Source: an uncultured Bacilli bacterium (GTDB lineage Bacteria; Bacillota_I; Bacilli_A; RFN20; CAG-826). Taken from it: a DNA stretch of 64,000 bases. Below, in pieces: positions 35,110-45,081 of this stretch. Below the pieces are notes generated by a model. It was not told the origin of the DNA. It was given only the letters and a program-made list of their open reading frames with translations, and made no database searches. Location of the stretch: positions 1 through 64,000 of the forward strand of contig CALVXI010000006.1 in the NCBI GenBank assembly GCA_944368975.1. Reading direction: 5' to 3'. Positions within the stretch are counted from its first letter, which is position 1; every line of letters begins with the position of its first letter. Made by a program: the position numbers and the translations under genes.

Positions 35110-36858
35110 TTACTCCTTATCGATTAATTTTATTCCTAATTCTTTTAATTGATCATCATCTACTGGTCGAGGGGCATTGGTCATTGGACAAACAGCACTT
35201 AAATTCTTAGGGAATGCAATAACGTCTCGAATATTATCAGTACCGCTAAGAATCATTGTTAATCGATCTAATCCAAATGCAAGTCCTCCATGCGGTGGCG
35301 TACCATATTTTAAGGCATCGACGAAGAAACCAAATTTACGTTTTATATCTTCATCAGTAAAACCTAAAACTTTGAAAATACGTTTTTGTACTTCTTGGTC
35401 GTAAATTCTTAATCCACCTCCACCGGCTTCAAAGCCGTTCATTACAATATCATATGTGTAACTATATACATTATAAGGCTCTGTTTCCAATTTGTCTAAA
35501 TCTTCATCTACTGGTCTTGTAAATGGATGGTGACATGGTGTAATTTCTCCTGTCTCTTCACTTTTTTCAAATAATGGGAAATCAACAACCCATAAAATAT
35601 CATAAGTATTTTCTTTTATTAAATGATATTTTTTAGCTAATTCACTTCTTAATGCACCTAATCCAAAATTAACATTTCTTAAAATATTGTTAAGTGCGAT
35701 AACTACTAAATCGTTTTCTTTTAATTCTAAATATTTAATTAGTTGTTCTTTTTCGTCATCTGATAAAAATTTAACTATAGAACCTTCAAGTTCATTATTT
35801 AAATATTTTAAATAAATATAAGATTTTAAGTTGAATTTATGAGCTGTTAAATTATATTCATTTTGTATTTTTCTAGATGTTTCATTGGCGACATTTTCAA
35901 TTTTGAAACATTTTATATATTTATTTTCTTTAAATAGTTTTTCTTCATTATTTATCAAGATAGGTTTAATATCTTTTAAAATTAAAGGAAAACGAGTGTC
36001 AGGTTTATCACTACCATAAGTGTTAACTGCATCATTATAAGAAATTCTTCTTAATGGGAGTTTAACGTCATAATTAATAACGTCTTTATAAATTTTTTGA
36101 ATTAAACCTTCAGTTAAGGTTAAGATTTGATCTTGATTTAAAAAACTTGTTTCAATATCAATTTGTGTAAAATCAGGCTGGCGATCACTTCTTAAGTCTT
36201 CATCTCTAAAACATTTTGCAATTTGATAATATCTTTCAAAACCAGCAACCATTAATAATTGTTTAAATAATTGAGGTGATTGAGGTAAAGCATAAAATGA
36301 TCCATGATGAACTCTACTTGGAACTAAGTAATCTCTTGCACCTTCTGGTGTAGATAAAGTAAGAATTGGTGTTTCGACTTCAATAAAATCATGAGCATCT
36401 AAATATTCATGAACTGCTTTAACAATTTTAGCTCTTGTAATAAATCTTTTTTGCATTATTGGTCGACGTAAATCTAAATAACGATATTTCAATCTAACAT
36501 CTTCTAAAGCATCAGTTTCATCGGCAATAATTAATGGTGTTTGTTCGCTTTTATTAATTAATTTAATTTCTGAAGCTATAATTTCAACTTCACCAGTTGG
36601 AATGTTTTTATTTGGCACATCTTTTTTTGAAACGATACCAGTAACATTCAATAAATATTCATTTCGTATTTCAGGAACATTTATTTCGTCAGTTTTAACT
36701 AAAATTTGAATAATTCCATATCGGTCTCTTAAATCAATAAATAAAAGACTACCTAAATTTCTTTTTTTAGAAACCCAGCCTACAACTGAAACTTCTTTAT
36801 TTACATCGCTTATTCTTAACTCACCACAATGATGACTTCTTTTTAATTCTTCCATCAT
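35110..36858 (-). CDS. aspS: Aspartyl-tRNA synthetase
   Basis: Class II synthetase. The OB-fold anticodon domain begins VVGWVSKKRNLG. Motif 2 appears as KCFRDEDLRSDRQPDF, and motif 3 as GLAFGLDRLTMIL. The bacterial GAD insert is present but diverged. 582 residues matches the bacterial type. It follows hisS by 17 bases, as in Bacillus. Two ATGs in a row (36858, 36855) follow a GAGGGAG ribosome binding site; the first is used. Confidence 0.96.
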   Translation of the reverse strand: MMEELKRSHHCGELRISDVNKEVSVVGWVSKKRNLGSLLFIDLRDRYGIIQILVKTDEINVPEIRNEYLLNVTGIVSKKDVPNKNIPTGEVEIIASEIKLINKSEQTPLIIADETDALEDVRLKYRYLDLRRPIMQKRFITRAKIVKAVHEYLDAHDFIEVETPILTLSTPEGARDYLVPSRVHHGSFYALPQSPQLFKQLLMVAGFERYYQIAKCFRDEDLRSDRQPDFTQIDIETSFLNQDQILTLTEGLIQKIYKDVINYDVKLPLRRISYNDAVNTYGSDKPDTRFPLILKDIKPILINNEEKLFKENKYIKCFKIENVANETSRKIQNEYNLTAHKFNLKSYIYLKYLNNELEGSIVKFLSDDEKEQLIKYLELKENDLVVIALNNILRNVNFGLGALRSELAKKYHLIKENTYDILWVVDFPLFEKSEETGEITPCHHPFTRPVDEDLDKLETEPYNVYSYTYDIVMNGFEAGGGGLRIYDQEVQKRIFKVLGFTDEDIKRKFGFFVDALKYGTPPHGGLAFGLDRLTMILSGTDNIRDVIAFPKNLSAVCPMTNAPRPVDDDQLKELGIKLIDKE

Positions 36859-36875
36859 AACTCCCTCAATACAAT

Positions 36876-38174
36876 TTAATTATTATGTTCATGTTCATCT
36901 TCATTTAATTCAAATAATTCATCAAGTTTTTCAAGTAATTCATTATCCTTAATAACTATTTGTTCTGTTGTTTTTAAATTTTTCAAGACAAATGTTTTAT
37001 TTTCTATCTCATTTTCACCAAATATTAATGCAAATAAAGCATTTCTTCTTTCGGCCTTTTTAAACATTTGACTGAAGCCTTTATTTTCATAACATACATC
37101 CACGCTATAGCCATTTAGTCTTAAATAGTTACTAATTTTTAAAGCTTTTTCATAATATTTTTGTTCAAAAGGCATTATATATATATCAAGTTTTTGGTTT
37201 AAATCATCAAATAAATTGTCGTCATTCATAACTGAAGCAAGACGCTCAATTCCAAAAGCTAAACCAACTCCTTCTAAATCAGGTCCACCAATTTCTTTTA
37301 CGAGGTTCGAATAATGTCCTCCGCCACCTAAAGCTCCATAATTTTTGTTTAAACTTGAAGTATATTGATATTCAAAGACAACGCCAGTATAGTAATCAAG
37401 TCCTCTTACTAAATTATTATCAATTTCATAATCAATATTTAAATCACTTAGAGATTTTAAGACATCTTCAAACTCTTTTTTTGCATTTTCGCTTAAATAA
37501 TCACTGATTTTTGGAGCGTTTTTAATAATTTCAATGTCAGAAGGAACTTTACAATCTAAAATTCTTAGAATGTTTTTATTAAATCGATCTTTACAATCGT
37601 CGCACATCGAATCAATTTTATCTTTAAAAAACTCATTTAAAGCAATGCGATAGTTTTTGGTTGATTCAGCATCACCTAAAGAATTAATTTTAAGTTTTAT
37701 ATTATTAAAACCTAATAATTTTAGGGCATTATACCCTAATGAAATAACTTCGACATCACGATAAAAGTTATCAACACCTACGCATTCAATACCAAATTGA
37801 TTAAATTGGCGATATCTACCTTGTTGAGGTCTTTCGTAGCGAAAATTTGGTCCAACATAAAATGCCTTAATAGGAAAATCATTAATTGCATATAATTTAT
37901 TGTTCACAATGCTACGAATAATACCAGCAGTAAATTCTGGTCTTAAAGAAATTAAACGATTACCTTTATCTAAGAATGTATACATTTCTTTTCTAACAAT
38001 ATCCGCTCCTTCTCCAACTCCACGAACAAATAATTCATTGCTTTCAATTATTGGTGTGCGAAATTCTTTATAGTTATATAATTCAGCTACTTTTACAAGA
38101 AGCTCTTCTATATAACTATACTTGCGAGCTTCATCAAGTATAACATCGTGAGTTCCTTTTAAAACACTTATCAT
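36876..38174 (-). CDS. hisS: Histidyl-tRNA synthetase
   Basis: Class II synthetase. Motif 2 region: FRYERPQQGRYRQFNQFG; His-binding motifs LVRGLDYYTG and GGGGHYSNL; motif 3: GVGLAFGIERL. The C-terminal anticodon-binding domain ends in an acidic ELNEDEHEHNN tail. 432 residues is normal. The ribosome binding site AGAGG stands before the ATG. Confidence 0.96.
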   Translation of the reverse strand: MISVLKGTHDVILDEARKYSYIEELLVKVAELYNYKEFRTPIIESNELFVRGVGEGADIVRKEMYTFLDKGNRLISLRPEFTAGIIRSIVNNKLYAINDFPIKAFYVGPNFRYERPQQGRYRQFNQFGIECVGVDNFYRDVEVISLGYNALKLLGFNNIKLKINSLGDAESTKNYRIALNEFFKDKIDSMCDDCKDRFNKNILRILDCKVPSDIEIIKNAPKISDYLSENAKKEFEDVLKSLSDLNIDYEIDNNLVRGLDYYTGVVFEYQYTSSLNKNYGALGGGGHYSNLVKEIGGPDLEGVGLAFGIERLASVMNDDNLFDDLNQKLDIYIMPFEQKYYEKALKISNYLRLNGYSVDVCYENKGFSQMFKKAERRNALFALIFGENEIENKTFVLKNLKTTEQIVIKDNELLEKLDELFELNEDEHEHNN

Positions 38175-38197
38175 AAAAAACCTCTTAAAACGATTTA

Positions 38198-38216
38198 ATT
38201 ATAATTAAAAATTATA
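38198..38216 (-). promoter_or_regulatory. Candidate hisS promoter -10 boxes
   Basis: Two TATAAT hexamers on the - strand (38211-38216 and 38198-38203) lie upstream of hisS in the 74-base gap after relA. No good -35 at 17 bases was found for either. Confidence 0.35.
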
Positions 38217-38248
38217 ATAAAATAAAGCAATAAACCACTTTTTAGCAA

Positions 38249-40477
38249 CTAATGTATTTGTCTTTTTACTTCGTAAACGTCTTTAATGTTTTTAAGTATT
38301 TGAAATGTATGATTAAGTGTTATTAAGTCTGAAACGTATATTTGACAATAAACTGTCGTTGTTAGATTTTCTGGATGCAATTTTGCATTTAATTCAGTAA
38401 CTTTTACTTTATTTGCATTCAATGTAGAGAGAATATCAGCTAGTAAATCATTTCGATCATTGCATTCAAGAATTATATCAACAGGATAATCAGCAATGCC
38501 TAAATTTCCCTTCCAATAAACATCAATTATCCTGCTTTCGGCATTTCGAATATTTGGACAGTTTGCTCTATGAACAGTAATTCCTTTTCCCTTAGTTACA
38601 TATCCAACAATAGTATCACCTGGAATTGGTGTACAGCAATTTCCAAGAGTAATTTTTAGTCCTTTAGAAGCTCCTTTTACATATACTGGGCAATTATCAT
38701 TGTCAGTATCAGATTTTTTTGAAAGATTTAAAGTTGAAGTTTCTTTACGTTTAATACCTAAAAAATCACATATTAAAGCAGGATTAGGATTATGATTACT
38801 TACACCTACATATAAATCGTCTAAATTGCTAAAATGGTAGTTATTTAGTACTTTTTCAGTAGATAATAAGTTTTCCATTTCTTTTTCATCAATGCCTCTT
38901 TCTCTGAAAAAATCCAAACATGATTGTTTTCCTTGCTTAATTTTATCATCTCTTAGAAGTTCATTATTTTTCTTTTGAAGAAATTTTCTAATATGACTTT
39001 TTGCTGTATTTGTTTTAACAATATTTAGCCACCCTTCATTAGGTCCTGGTGATGTTTTTGAAGTTTTTATATCAACTAAATCTCCAGTATTTAATATTGT
39101 ATTTAAAGGAACAAGCATGTTATTAACAATAGCCCCCACAGCCTGATCTCCAACCTTCGTATGTATTTTATAAGCAAAATCAAGAGGCGTGGATCCAGCA
39201 GGTAAGTCGATTACACGTCCTTTTGGTGTAAAAACATAAACGTTAGCATCAAAAATATCTTTTGATAAATGCTCCATGAATTCTTGAGCATTTTCATCTT
39301 TTGTTTCAGTCGTCATTGATACAAAATCTCTAAACCAATGAAGTTTTTCTTCAATTTCTTGTTGTTCCTTTCTTGGATTATATTTTTCACCTTCTTTATA
39401 ACGCCAATGAGCAGCAATACCTGTTTCTGCAACTTCATCCATTTGTTTTGTTCTGATTTGAACTTCGAAAATATTACCATCACCTGCAATAATTGAGGTA
39501 TGTAACGATTGATACATATTAGGTTTAGGAACCGCAATATAATCCTTAAATCTTCCAGGTATTGGTTTAAATTGAGCGTGAATAACACCTAAAATTTCAT
39601 AACAATTTATCTCAGTTTCGGTAATTATTCTTAAAGCTAAAACATCATAAATTTCATCAAAGTTATAACCCTTAAGAAACATTTTCTTATATATTGAATA
39701 AATAGATTTAACTCGACTTTCAATTTCAAAAGGAATTTGAGTTTTTAAAACAATATCAGCAATTTTTTTCTTTAAATTATCAAGTGCCTTTCCTCTATTT
39801 TTGATTTTATTATTTAATAATGTTTGAATTTCATAGTATTTATCAGGCTCTAATATTCTAAGTGATAAATCTTCTAATTCGCTTTCAATGCGATAAATAC
39901 CTAAACGATGAGCTATAGGTGCAAAAACATCTAAAGTTTCTTTAGCTAATGCTTTTTGTCTTTCTTCTTTTAACGCATCTACAGTGCGCATATTATGTAA
40001 TCTATCAGCTAATTTGATAATAATGACTCGTAAGTCTTTAGCCATTCCCAAAAATATTTTACGTCTATCTTCAGCTTCAAATTCTTCTTGTGTACGATGA
40101 GAAAGTTTAAGTCTTTGAATTTTAGTTAAAGCATCTACAATTTTTGCACATTCAGAGCCAAATCTTTTTTTAATATCTTCAACAGTTACTTCTGTATCTT
40201 CTACAACATCATGCAATAAACCGCTAGCAATTGTTACTGGGCCACATTGTAATGTTGTTAAAATATAAGCTACTTCAATTAAATGATGAATGTAGGGTTC
40301 ACCGGATTTACGATAAATCCCAGCATGTTTTTTTTCAACAAAGTGATAAGCATCTTCTATTAATTTAATACTATTAGCATCATGTATGTAAGTAAAAAAA
40401 GAAGCTTCAACTTCTTCAAAAGTGTGCATTTTGTACCCACCATTAGGTAGTATTAGTTTTTGATCATTTCCTTCCAT
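38249..40477 (-). CDS. relA: Bifunctional (p)ppGpp synthase/hydrolase Rel
   Basis: Makes and degrades the alarmone (p)ppGpp. The HD hydrolase domain has intact HHLIEVA and LLHDVVEDT motifs. The synthetase domain has RVKSIYSIYKKM and YQSLHTSI. TGS (VFTPKGRVIDLP), zinc-finger (NCCTPIPGD, HRANCPN) and ACT domains follow. The start is ambiguous. ATG 40477 is seven bases after an extended -10 (TGCTATAAT) without a Shine-Dalgarno sequence, giving 742 residues. ATG 40429 aligns better with B. subtilis Rel but has only GGTGGG upstream. An upstream TTG inside recJ is unlikely. Confidence 0.93.
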   Translation of the reverse strand: MEGNDQKLILPNGGYKMHTFEEVEASFFTYIHDANSIKLIEDAYHFVEKKHAGIYRKSGEPYIHHLIEVAYILTTLQCGPVTIASGLLHDVVEDTEVTVEDIKKRFGSECAKIVDALTKIQRLKLSHRTQEEFEAEDRRKIFLGMAKDLRVIIIKLADRLHNMRTVDALKEERQKALAKETLDVFAPIAHRLGIYRIESELEDLSLRILEPDKYYEIQTLLNNKIKNRGKALDNLKKKIADIVLKTQIPFEIESRVKSIYSIYKKMFLKGYNFDEIYDVLALRIITETEINCYEILGVIHAQFKPIPGRFKDYIAVPKPNMYQSLHTSIIAGDGNIFEVQIRTKQMDEVAETGIAAHWRYKEGEKYNPRKEQQEIEEKLHWFRDFVSMTTETKDENAQEFMEHLSKDIFDANVYVFTPKGRVIDLPAGSTPLDFAYKIHTKVGDQAVGAIVNNMLVPLNTILNTGDLVDIKTSKTSPGPNEGWLNIVKTNTAKSHIRKFLQKKNNELLRDDKIKQGKQSCLDFFRERGIDEKEMENLLSTEKVLNNYHFSNLDDLYVGVSNHNPNPALICDFLGIKRKETSTLNLSKKSDTDNDNCPVYVKGASKGLKITLGNCCTPIPGDTIVGYVTKGKGITVHRANCPNIRNAESRIIDVYWKGNLGIADYPVDIILECNDRNDLLADILSTLNANKVKVTELNAKLHPENLTTTVYCQIYVSDLITLNHTFQILKNIKDVYEVKRQIH

Positions 40478-40484
40478 AGATAAA

Positions 40485-40493
40485 ATTATAGCA
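40485..40493 (-). promoter_or_regulatory. relA extended -10 promoter
   Basis: TGCTATAAT on the - strand is a perfect extended -10 element inside the last codons of recJ. It ends seven bases before the ATG at 40477, so rel would be expressed from its own leaderless transcript. Confidence 0.5.
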
Positions 40494-40496
40494 TAG

Positions 40497-42044
40497 TTAA
40501 TTTTTTTTGAATGAAATAACTTCAAATTGTGTCATGTGACGGTTATTAAATAAATTATCGTTCATTTTTCCATATAAGCTAACATAATTATTAGTTAAAA
40601 TCTCTTTATCAAATGAAAAATATACTAATGAGGAATTAAAATTTAATGGTGTAATTATATGTTCACCATTTTTTGAAAATTTAAATGTTTTAGTGTTGTA
40701 ATTATCAATTTCAAATATAGGTGCTTTGAAATTTTCTCCAAAAGGAGATAATGATTTTATTAATTGATAGTTTTCAAAATTAATTTCCGATAAATTAATT
40801 TTAATTGCTTTAATTTCTTCATTTATTAAAGGGTGACATAATGAATATTCACTAAAAGCGGATTTTAATTTTTCAAAATTAGATTCTAATAAAGTTAACC
40901 CACCAGCTAGTTCATGACCACCTTGATTTATAAATAATTCTTTATTTTTAGTTAAAAAATCAAAGACATTAAATCCTTTTTTTGATCTTATACTTCCTTT
41001 TAAAATATCACCATTTTTAACTAGAACAATTGTTGGAACATTATATAATTGAAGATATTTATTGGCTATCAAACTTGTTAATCCTTCTTTCGCATCTATA
41101 ATTTCAATTAAACAATTATTTTCTATTACAGGACTTAATTTCTCAAATGTTTCAGAAACAAGTTCTCTTTTTAAAATATTTACGTTATTAATAAAATTTC
41201 CTAGTTTAGTTATTTCGTTATCATTATGAGAAATAAAGAACTTGACACCATTAAATAAAGAATTATCAGTAACAATTCTCCCAATAGCATTTATTTTTGG
41301 AGCAATACTAAACCCGATATCAGATTCATCAATTTGAGTTTTATTATTAATTAACATAAATATTTGTTTATAATGATTTTCATTAATAGCTTTTAATCCA
41401 TGTTTAACTAGTGTTCTATTATGATCAAGAAGTGGCATCATATCACTAATAACACTAATGGATCCTAGTGCTAGTAAATAAGGATCAATCGCGTTTAAAA
41501 ATACTGTGCTAAAATAAAAACATACAGCGCCAGCACTTGTATTAATATTTGAGAAATTGCTGACTAAAGGATGAATAATAAATTTAGCTTTAGGTAATAT
41601 GTCTAATTGCTCATGGTGATCGAATATAATACATTCCATACCTAAAGAATTTAAATAATCAATTTCTTCAATTTTACTTATTCCATTATCAACTAATATA
41701 ATAAGTTTATAACCTAAATTATGGAAGAAATCGATTCTTTCTTTAGTAATTCCATAGCCGTCTTTTTCTCTAAAAGGAATATAATAACCAGACTTATAAC
41801 CATAAGATTCTAATGTTAAATACATTATTGATGTAGCCATGAAGCCATCACAATCGTAATCGCCGTATATTAAAATTTTTGTATTGTTCTGAATTTTTTG
41901 CTTTAAAAAGATTGCGCATTCTTCAATGTCTTTAAATTTTTTAGCAATTTCAAAATCATTGTAAGATAATTCTTTAGTTAATTTAATATAATCATTATTA
42001 CTAATTGAATAATAATCCAATAATCTTGTAAGAAAATCTTTCAT
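40497..42044 (-). CDS. recJ: Single-stranded-DNA exonuclease RecJ
   Basis: DHH-family 5'-3' exonuclease for recombination and repair. Metal-site motifs: YGDYDCDGFMA near residue 76, VDNGIS, and IFDHHEQLD near 156. The DHHA1 domain shows NQGGHELAGGL. 515 residues from ATG 42044 is shorter than Bacillus RecJ (~780), close to the compact RecJ core. A GTG at 42065 would place the start within the secDF terminator and is less likely. Order secDF-recJ-relA is conserved, with apt missing. Confidence 0.92.
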   Translation of the reverse strand: MKDFLTRLLDYYSISNNDYIKLTKELSYNDFEIAKKFKDIEECAIFLKQKIQNNTKILIYGDYDCDGFMATSIMYLTLESYGYKSGYYIPFREKDGYGITKERIDFFHNLGYKLIILVDNGISKIEEIDYLNSLGMECIIFDHHEQLDILPKAKFIIHPLVSNFSNINTSAGAVCFYFSTVFLNAIDPYLLALGSISVISDMMPLLDHNRTLVKHGLKAINENHYKQIFMLINNKTQIDESDIGFSIAPKINAIGRIVTDNSLFNGVKFFISHNDNEITKLGNFINNVNILKRELVSETFEKLSPVIENNCLIEIIDAKEGLTSLIANKYLQLYNVPTIVLVKNGDILKGSIRSKKGFNVFDFLTKNKELFINQGGHELAGGLTLLESNFEKLKSAFSEYSLCHPLINEEIKAIKINLSEINFENYQLIKSLSPFGENFKAPIFEIDNYNTKTFKFSKNGEHIITPLNFNSSLVYFSFDKEILTNNYVSLYGKMNDNLFNNRHMTQFEVISFKKN

Positions 42045-42052
42045 AAAATAGT

Positions 42053-42073
42053 AAAAAAGGCTCACGCCTTTTT
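42053..42073 (-). terminator. Terminator after secDF
   Basis: The stem AAAAAGGC / GCCTTTTT with the 4-base loop GTGA (- strand) is followed by T-rich sequence. It overlaps the secDF stop codon and ends nine bases before the recJ ATG. It should separate the two genes at least in part. Confidence 0.75.
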
Positions 42074-44891
42074 AATCGTTAATACCAATAAAGATAGCTT
42101 CTTGTGGTCCATCTGATTCTTTTTTGATAGTCTTTTTCTTCTTATTCTTTCTTTCAAAATGAATTAAAGCTTTTGTTTTTGACCAGGTTAATTGACAAAT
42201 TCTTTCACTTGGTTCAAGTAAACTCATTAGCCAGAACGCGAAGAATAATCCAACAATACCACTAATTATAATTACGTTAGTAAATGTCGTTGCAAATAAG
42301 AAACTGATTAAAAGAATTAAAGCTAAACCAGATACATATAAAACATGATCTAATGATAAGAAATGAGATAATTTTATAAAATCTTTTCTATCATCAGAAG
42401 TTTTAATATATTGTGCATTATCTTTAAGAACTTCTCTTTCTTTATAATAATAATAAAGTAATATTGAATATCCAATTATTGCAATTAAGATGATAGCTAA
42501 TGTATTTGTACTTGCTAAGCCAACTTGTAGCATTGAACAAATTCCAATTGAAATAACGCCAATTCCAGTAGCATAGATAAAGGAAATTATAGCCTTACCT
42601 AATCCATATCTAATTAGAACGTAAATTGTAATAATTCCAAAAGAAATTAAACCAAAGATGAATGTTTCACTAGTTAAAGTATCATCAGTATAATTTGTTA
42701 CAACACCAGAATAGATTCCTAAAGAATCACTGATATTTTGACTAAATGATGAATTATTAATAGCTTGATTAACTGCTTCTTGTAAACTATAAGAAGTTGA
42801 TAAATCGTTATTAATTATAAAACTTTGGTCATTAGAATAAATTTCGTCTAAATTAATAATATATGTGAAATAATAAGTTTTATATGAATCATTTGGTTTA
42901 GCAATTTTTGAATAATACATTATATCAATATTGCCACTTGTGTATGAAATTAATTCAGGGGTTTCTTCAGTTCCATTATTATAAACATAAATATTATTTA
43001 ATACTTCATTTTCAATTTCACTTGCAGTTGCAAAACCATTTTCTGCATTTCTGCTTTGTGTTTCATATGAAATAACAATTTGTGTATTTAATTCATTAGA
43101 GGTAGATTGGCCATAAACATTTCCCTTAACTGCATTAACAGTTGGAATAGCAATTATACTACCAACTAATAATATACTGCTTACAATTAAAGGAATTAAT
43201 CTTTGTTTTTTATTAACCTTTTGTTCTTTGTAAGAGTCAAAATAAGTTGCTTTTTCATCTTTAGATAAATCAGGTATTAATTCTTTTTTAATTCTTAATA
43301 AGCCTAAATGTGAATTTATAAATGATGAATTAGCTAATAGCCAATAAATACCACGCAAACATACTGCATTTAATATAAAGTTAAAGATACCACCTAAAAT
43401 AAATACAGCACCCATTGACATGATAACGGTGTTACTAAATAAGTATCCGACAACGCCAATGATAATTAATATTACAGAAATATCTAATTGATACATAATA
43501 GTTCTTTTACTTGCTTCTTGATTAGCTTTTTTGAGATTTTTACCGCTATAACAAGTTTCACGAACTTTTCTATAATAAACAATTGTTGTAAATATAGAGA
43601 CAACTGCAACACAAATTAGAGCTAAAATTGTACCAATATTAAATTCAACACCAAAGAATGACATACAGAAAGCACTTAAAAGTAAAACACCAGAAGTTAG
43701 ACTTATTCCAGATAAAGCACTAATTCCGTAATTTAATGCCATAAATGCGCTAATTAAGAAAAAAGCAATTAATGTTGCAATAATTAAACTTGAGAATGTT
43801 AAAGTCCCATATTGTTTAAGTTGTTCAATGAAGGCAGGAACTATATTAGTAGTTCCACTGCCACTTGGAAAATTAACATTAAGTAATGTTATGTTATATT
43901 CGTAAGGTGTTGAAGTTAACTTTGCAACTTCTAAATTTGTTATCGTTGTCATTAAACGTTGTTGAACAGCAGTATCATTAACATTGTTTAAATCTTGTAA
44001 AAATTGAGTATTATCAATAAAAATAGCACTGTATCCTTCTTCACTTTCACTGCCTTCTTGATAGCCATCAAAGAAACCAGCAGGGTTTGTTGTATCTAAG
44101 CGATATAAAACATTGTTAACTGCATCAGTGGCATAAGATCCACTTGTATCACTACTAACAGCGCTTTCAATTGAATATGATGTTTTCCAATCATTAACTA
44201 TATAAATATATGCACTATCAGGTGTAGTTTCTTCAGTTGTATCATCTGATGTATCACTACTATCACTGCTAGAAGAATTAGCATCATGAATTGGTGTATA
44301 AATAGTATCGTAAAAATATTGTGGGTTAGCTAAAGGAATTCTAATTCGAGGACTACCAGTTGAAAAATCAGCAGTTATTTCACTAAAATTAAATAATTGA
44401 GCATTTCCACTACTATCATTTTGTGGGAAATTTCCATCGCTGGTTTCACTATCTTGAATGGTAGCAATGCTTAAATTTCTATCGAAGGTTAATAATTCAT
44501 TTACTGCACTATATAATTGTTCATATTGAGCTTTATATGCAACTCTAATTGTATAGATTTGTTCGTTTTCGCCATTATTTTGGCCACCAACACCATCAAC
44601 TTTTTCAACAACAGCATTTGAAATATTAGCTGTTTCAAGTCGATTTTTAAATTCATCTACGATATCATCTATGTCTTCGCTTAAAGTTTGTTCATCCTTT
44701 GTATAATTAGTGTAATTTATATAATTATCAGTACTTGTTTGATCTTGTTTTAAAGTAACTTGATAAATATATTCACGGCCATTATCATAATCAGCACTTG
44801 CATTAACGCCATAGAAAGTTGGTACAAATCCAACAAATACAGCGACCAATATAGAAACGCATAGAATTAAATACCCGATAAACCTCTTCAT
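42072..44891 (-). CDS. secDF: SecDF protein-export fusion, diverged
   Basis: RND-type membrane protein pulling preproteins after SecA/SecYEG; SecD and SecF are fused as in Bacilli. Visible are one N-terminal helix, a ~300-residue extracytoplasmic domain rich in Ser/Thr/Asp/Asn, a five-helix block near residues 370-530, a second extracytoplasmic domain, and a second five-helix block. The usual SecD GLDLxGG motif is not recognisable; the region reads ADYDNGREYIYQV. 939 residues is long for the fusion (~740-770). ATG 44891 follows GGGGG by five bases; a TTG four codons upstream was rejected. Conserved ruvB-secDF-recJ order supports the call. Confidence 0.85.
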   Translation of the reverse strand: MKRFIGYLILCVSILVAVFVGFVPTFYGVNASADYDNGREYIYQVTLKQDQTSTDNYINYTNYTKDEQTLSEDIDDIVDEFKNRLETANISNAVVEKVDGVGGQNNGENEQIYTIRVAYKAQYEQLYSAVNELLTFDRNLSIATIQDSETSDGNFPQNDSSGNAQLFNFSEITADFSTGSPRIRIPLANPQYFYDTIYTPIHDANSSSSDSSDTSDDTTEETTPDSAYIYIVNDWKTSYSIESAVSSDTSGSYATDAVNNVLYRLDTTNPAGFFDGYQEGSESEEGYSAIFIDNTQFLQDLNNVNDTAVQQRLMTTITNLEVAKLTSTPYEYNITLLNVNFPSGSGTTNIVPAFIEQLKQYGTLTFSSLIIATLIAFFLISAFMALNYGISALSGISLTSGVLLLSAFCMSFFGVEFNIGTILALICVAVVSIFTTIVYYRKVRETCYSGKNLKKANQEASKRTIMYQLDISVILIIIGVVGYLFSNTVIMSMGAVFILGGIFNFILNAVCLRGIYWLLANSSFINSHLGLLRIKKELIPDLSKDEKATYFDSYKEQKVNKKQRLIPLIVSSILLVGSIIAIPTVNAVKGNVYGQSTSNELNTQIVISYETQSRNAENGFATASEIENEVLNNIYVYNNGTEETPELISYTSGNIDIMYYSKIAKPNDSYKTYYFTYIINLDEIYSNDQSFIINNDLSTSYSLQEAVNQAINNSSFSQNISDSLGIYSGVVTNYTDDTLTSETFIFGLISFGIITIYVLIRYGLGKAIISFIYATGIGVISIGICSMLQVGLASTNTLAIILIAIIGYSILLYYYYKEREVLKDNAQYIKTSDDRKDFIKLSHFLSLDHVLYVSGLALILLISFLFATTFTNVIIISGIVGLFFAFWLMSLLEPSERICQLTWSKTKALIHFERKNKKKKTIKKESDGPQEAIFIGIND

Positions 44892-44971
44892 ATAAACCCC
44901 CAATATTTATCCAAATTTGTCGTATTTTAGCTTTATTTAAGGCTTTTTAAATTAAACTAATTTAGATAACC

Positions 44972-44990
44972 CTCATTACTATGTAATGAG
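44972..44990. promoter_or_regulatory. Palindrome in the ruvB-secDF gap
   Basis: A perfect 8-bp inverted repeat, CTCATTAC and GTAATGAG, with the 3-base loop TAT. It has no T-run, so it is not an obvious terminator; an operator or mRNA element for secDF is possible. The rest of the 190-base gap is AT-rich, with a TAAAAT -10 candidate (44924-44929, -) before secDF. Confidence 0.35.
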
Positions 44991-45081
44991 TTATGTATAT
45001 AATTTTAAATAAATTGTTTAAAAAAACAATCTTCAATATATTACAACACGAAATAGAATCTATCAATAATTAATTAGTGAT

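Noticed and set aside
40430-40525. TTG 40525 as start of Rel
   Set aside because: It would overlap recJ and precede the extended -10 box; ATG 40477 or 40429 is more plausible.
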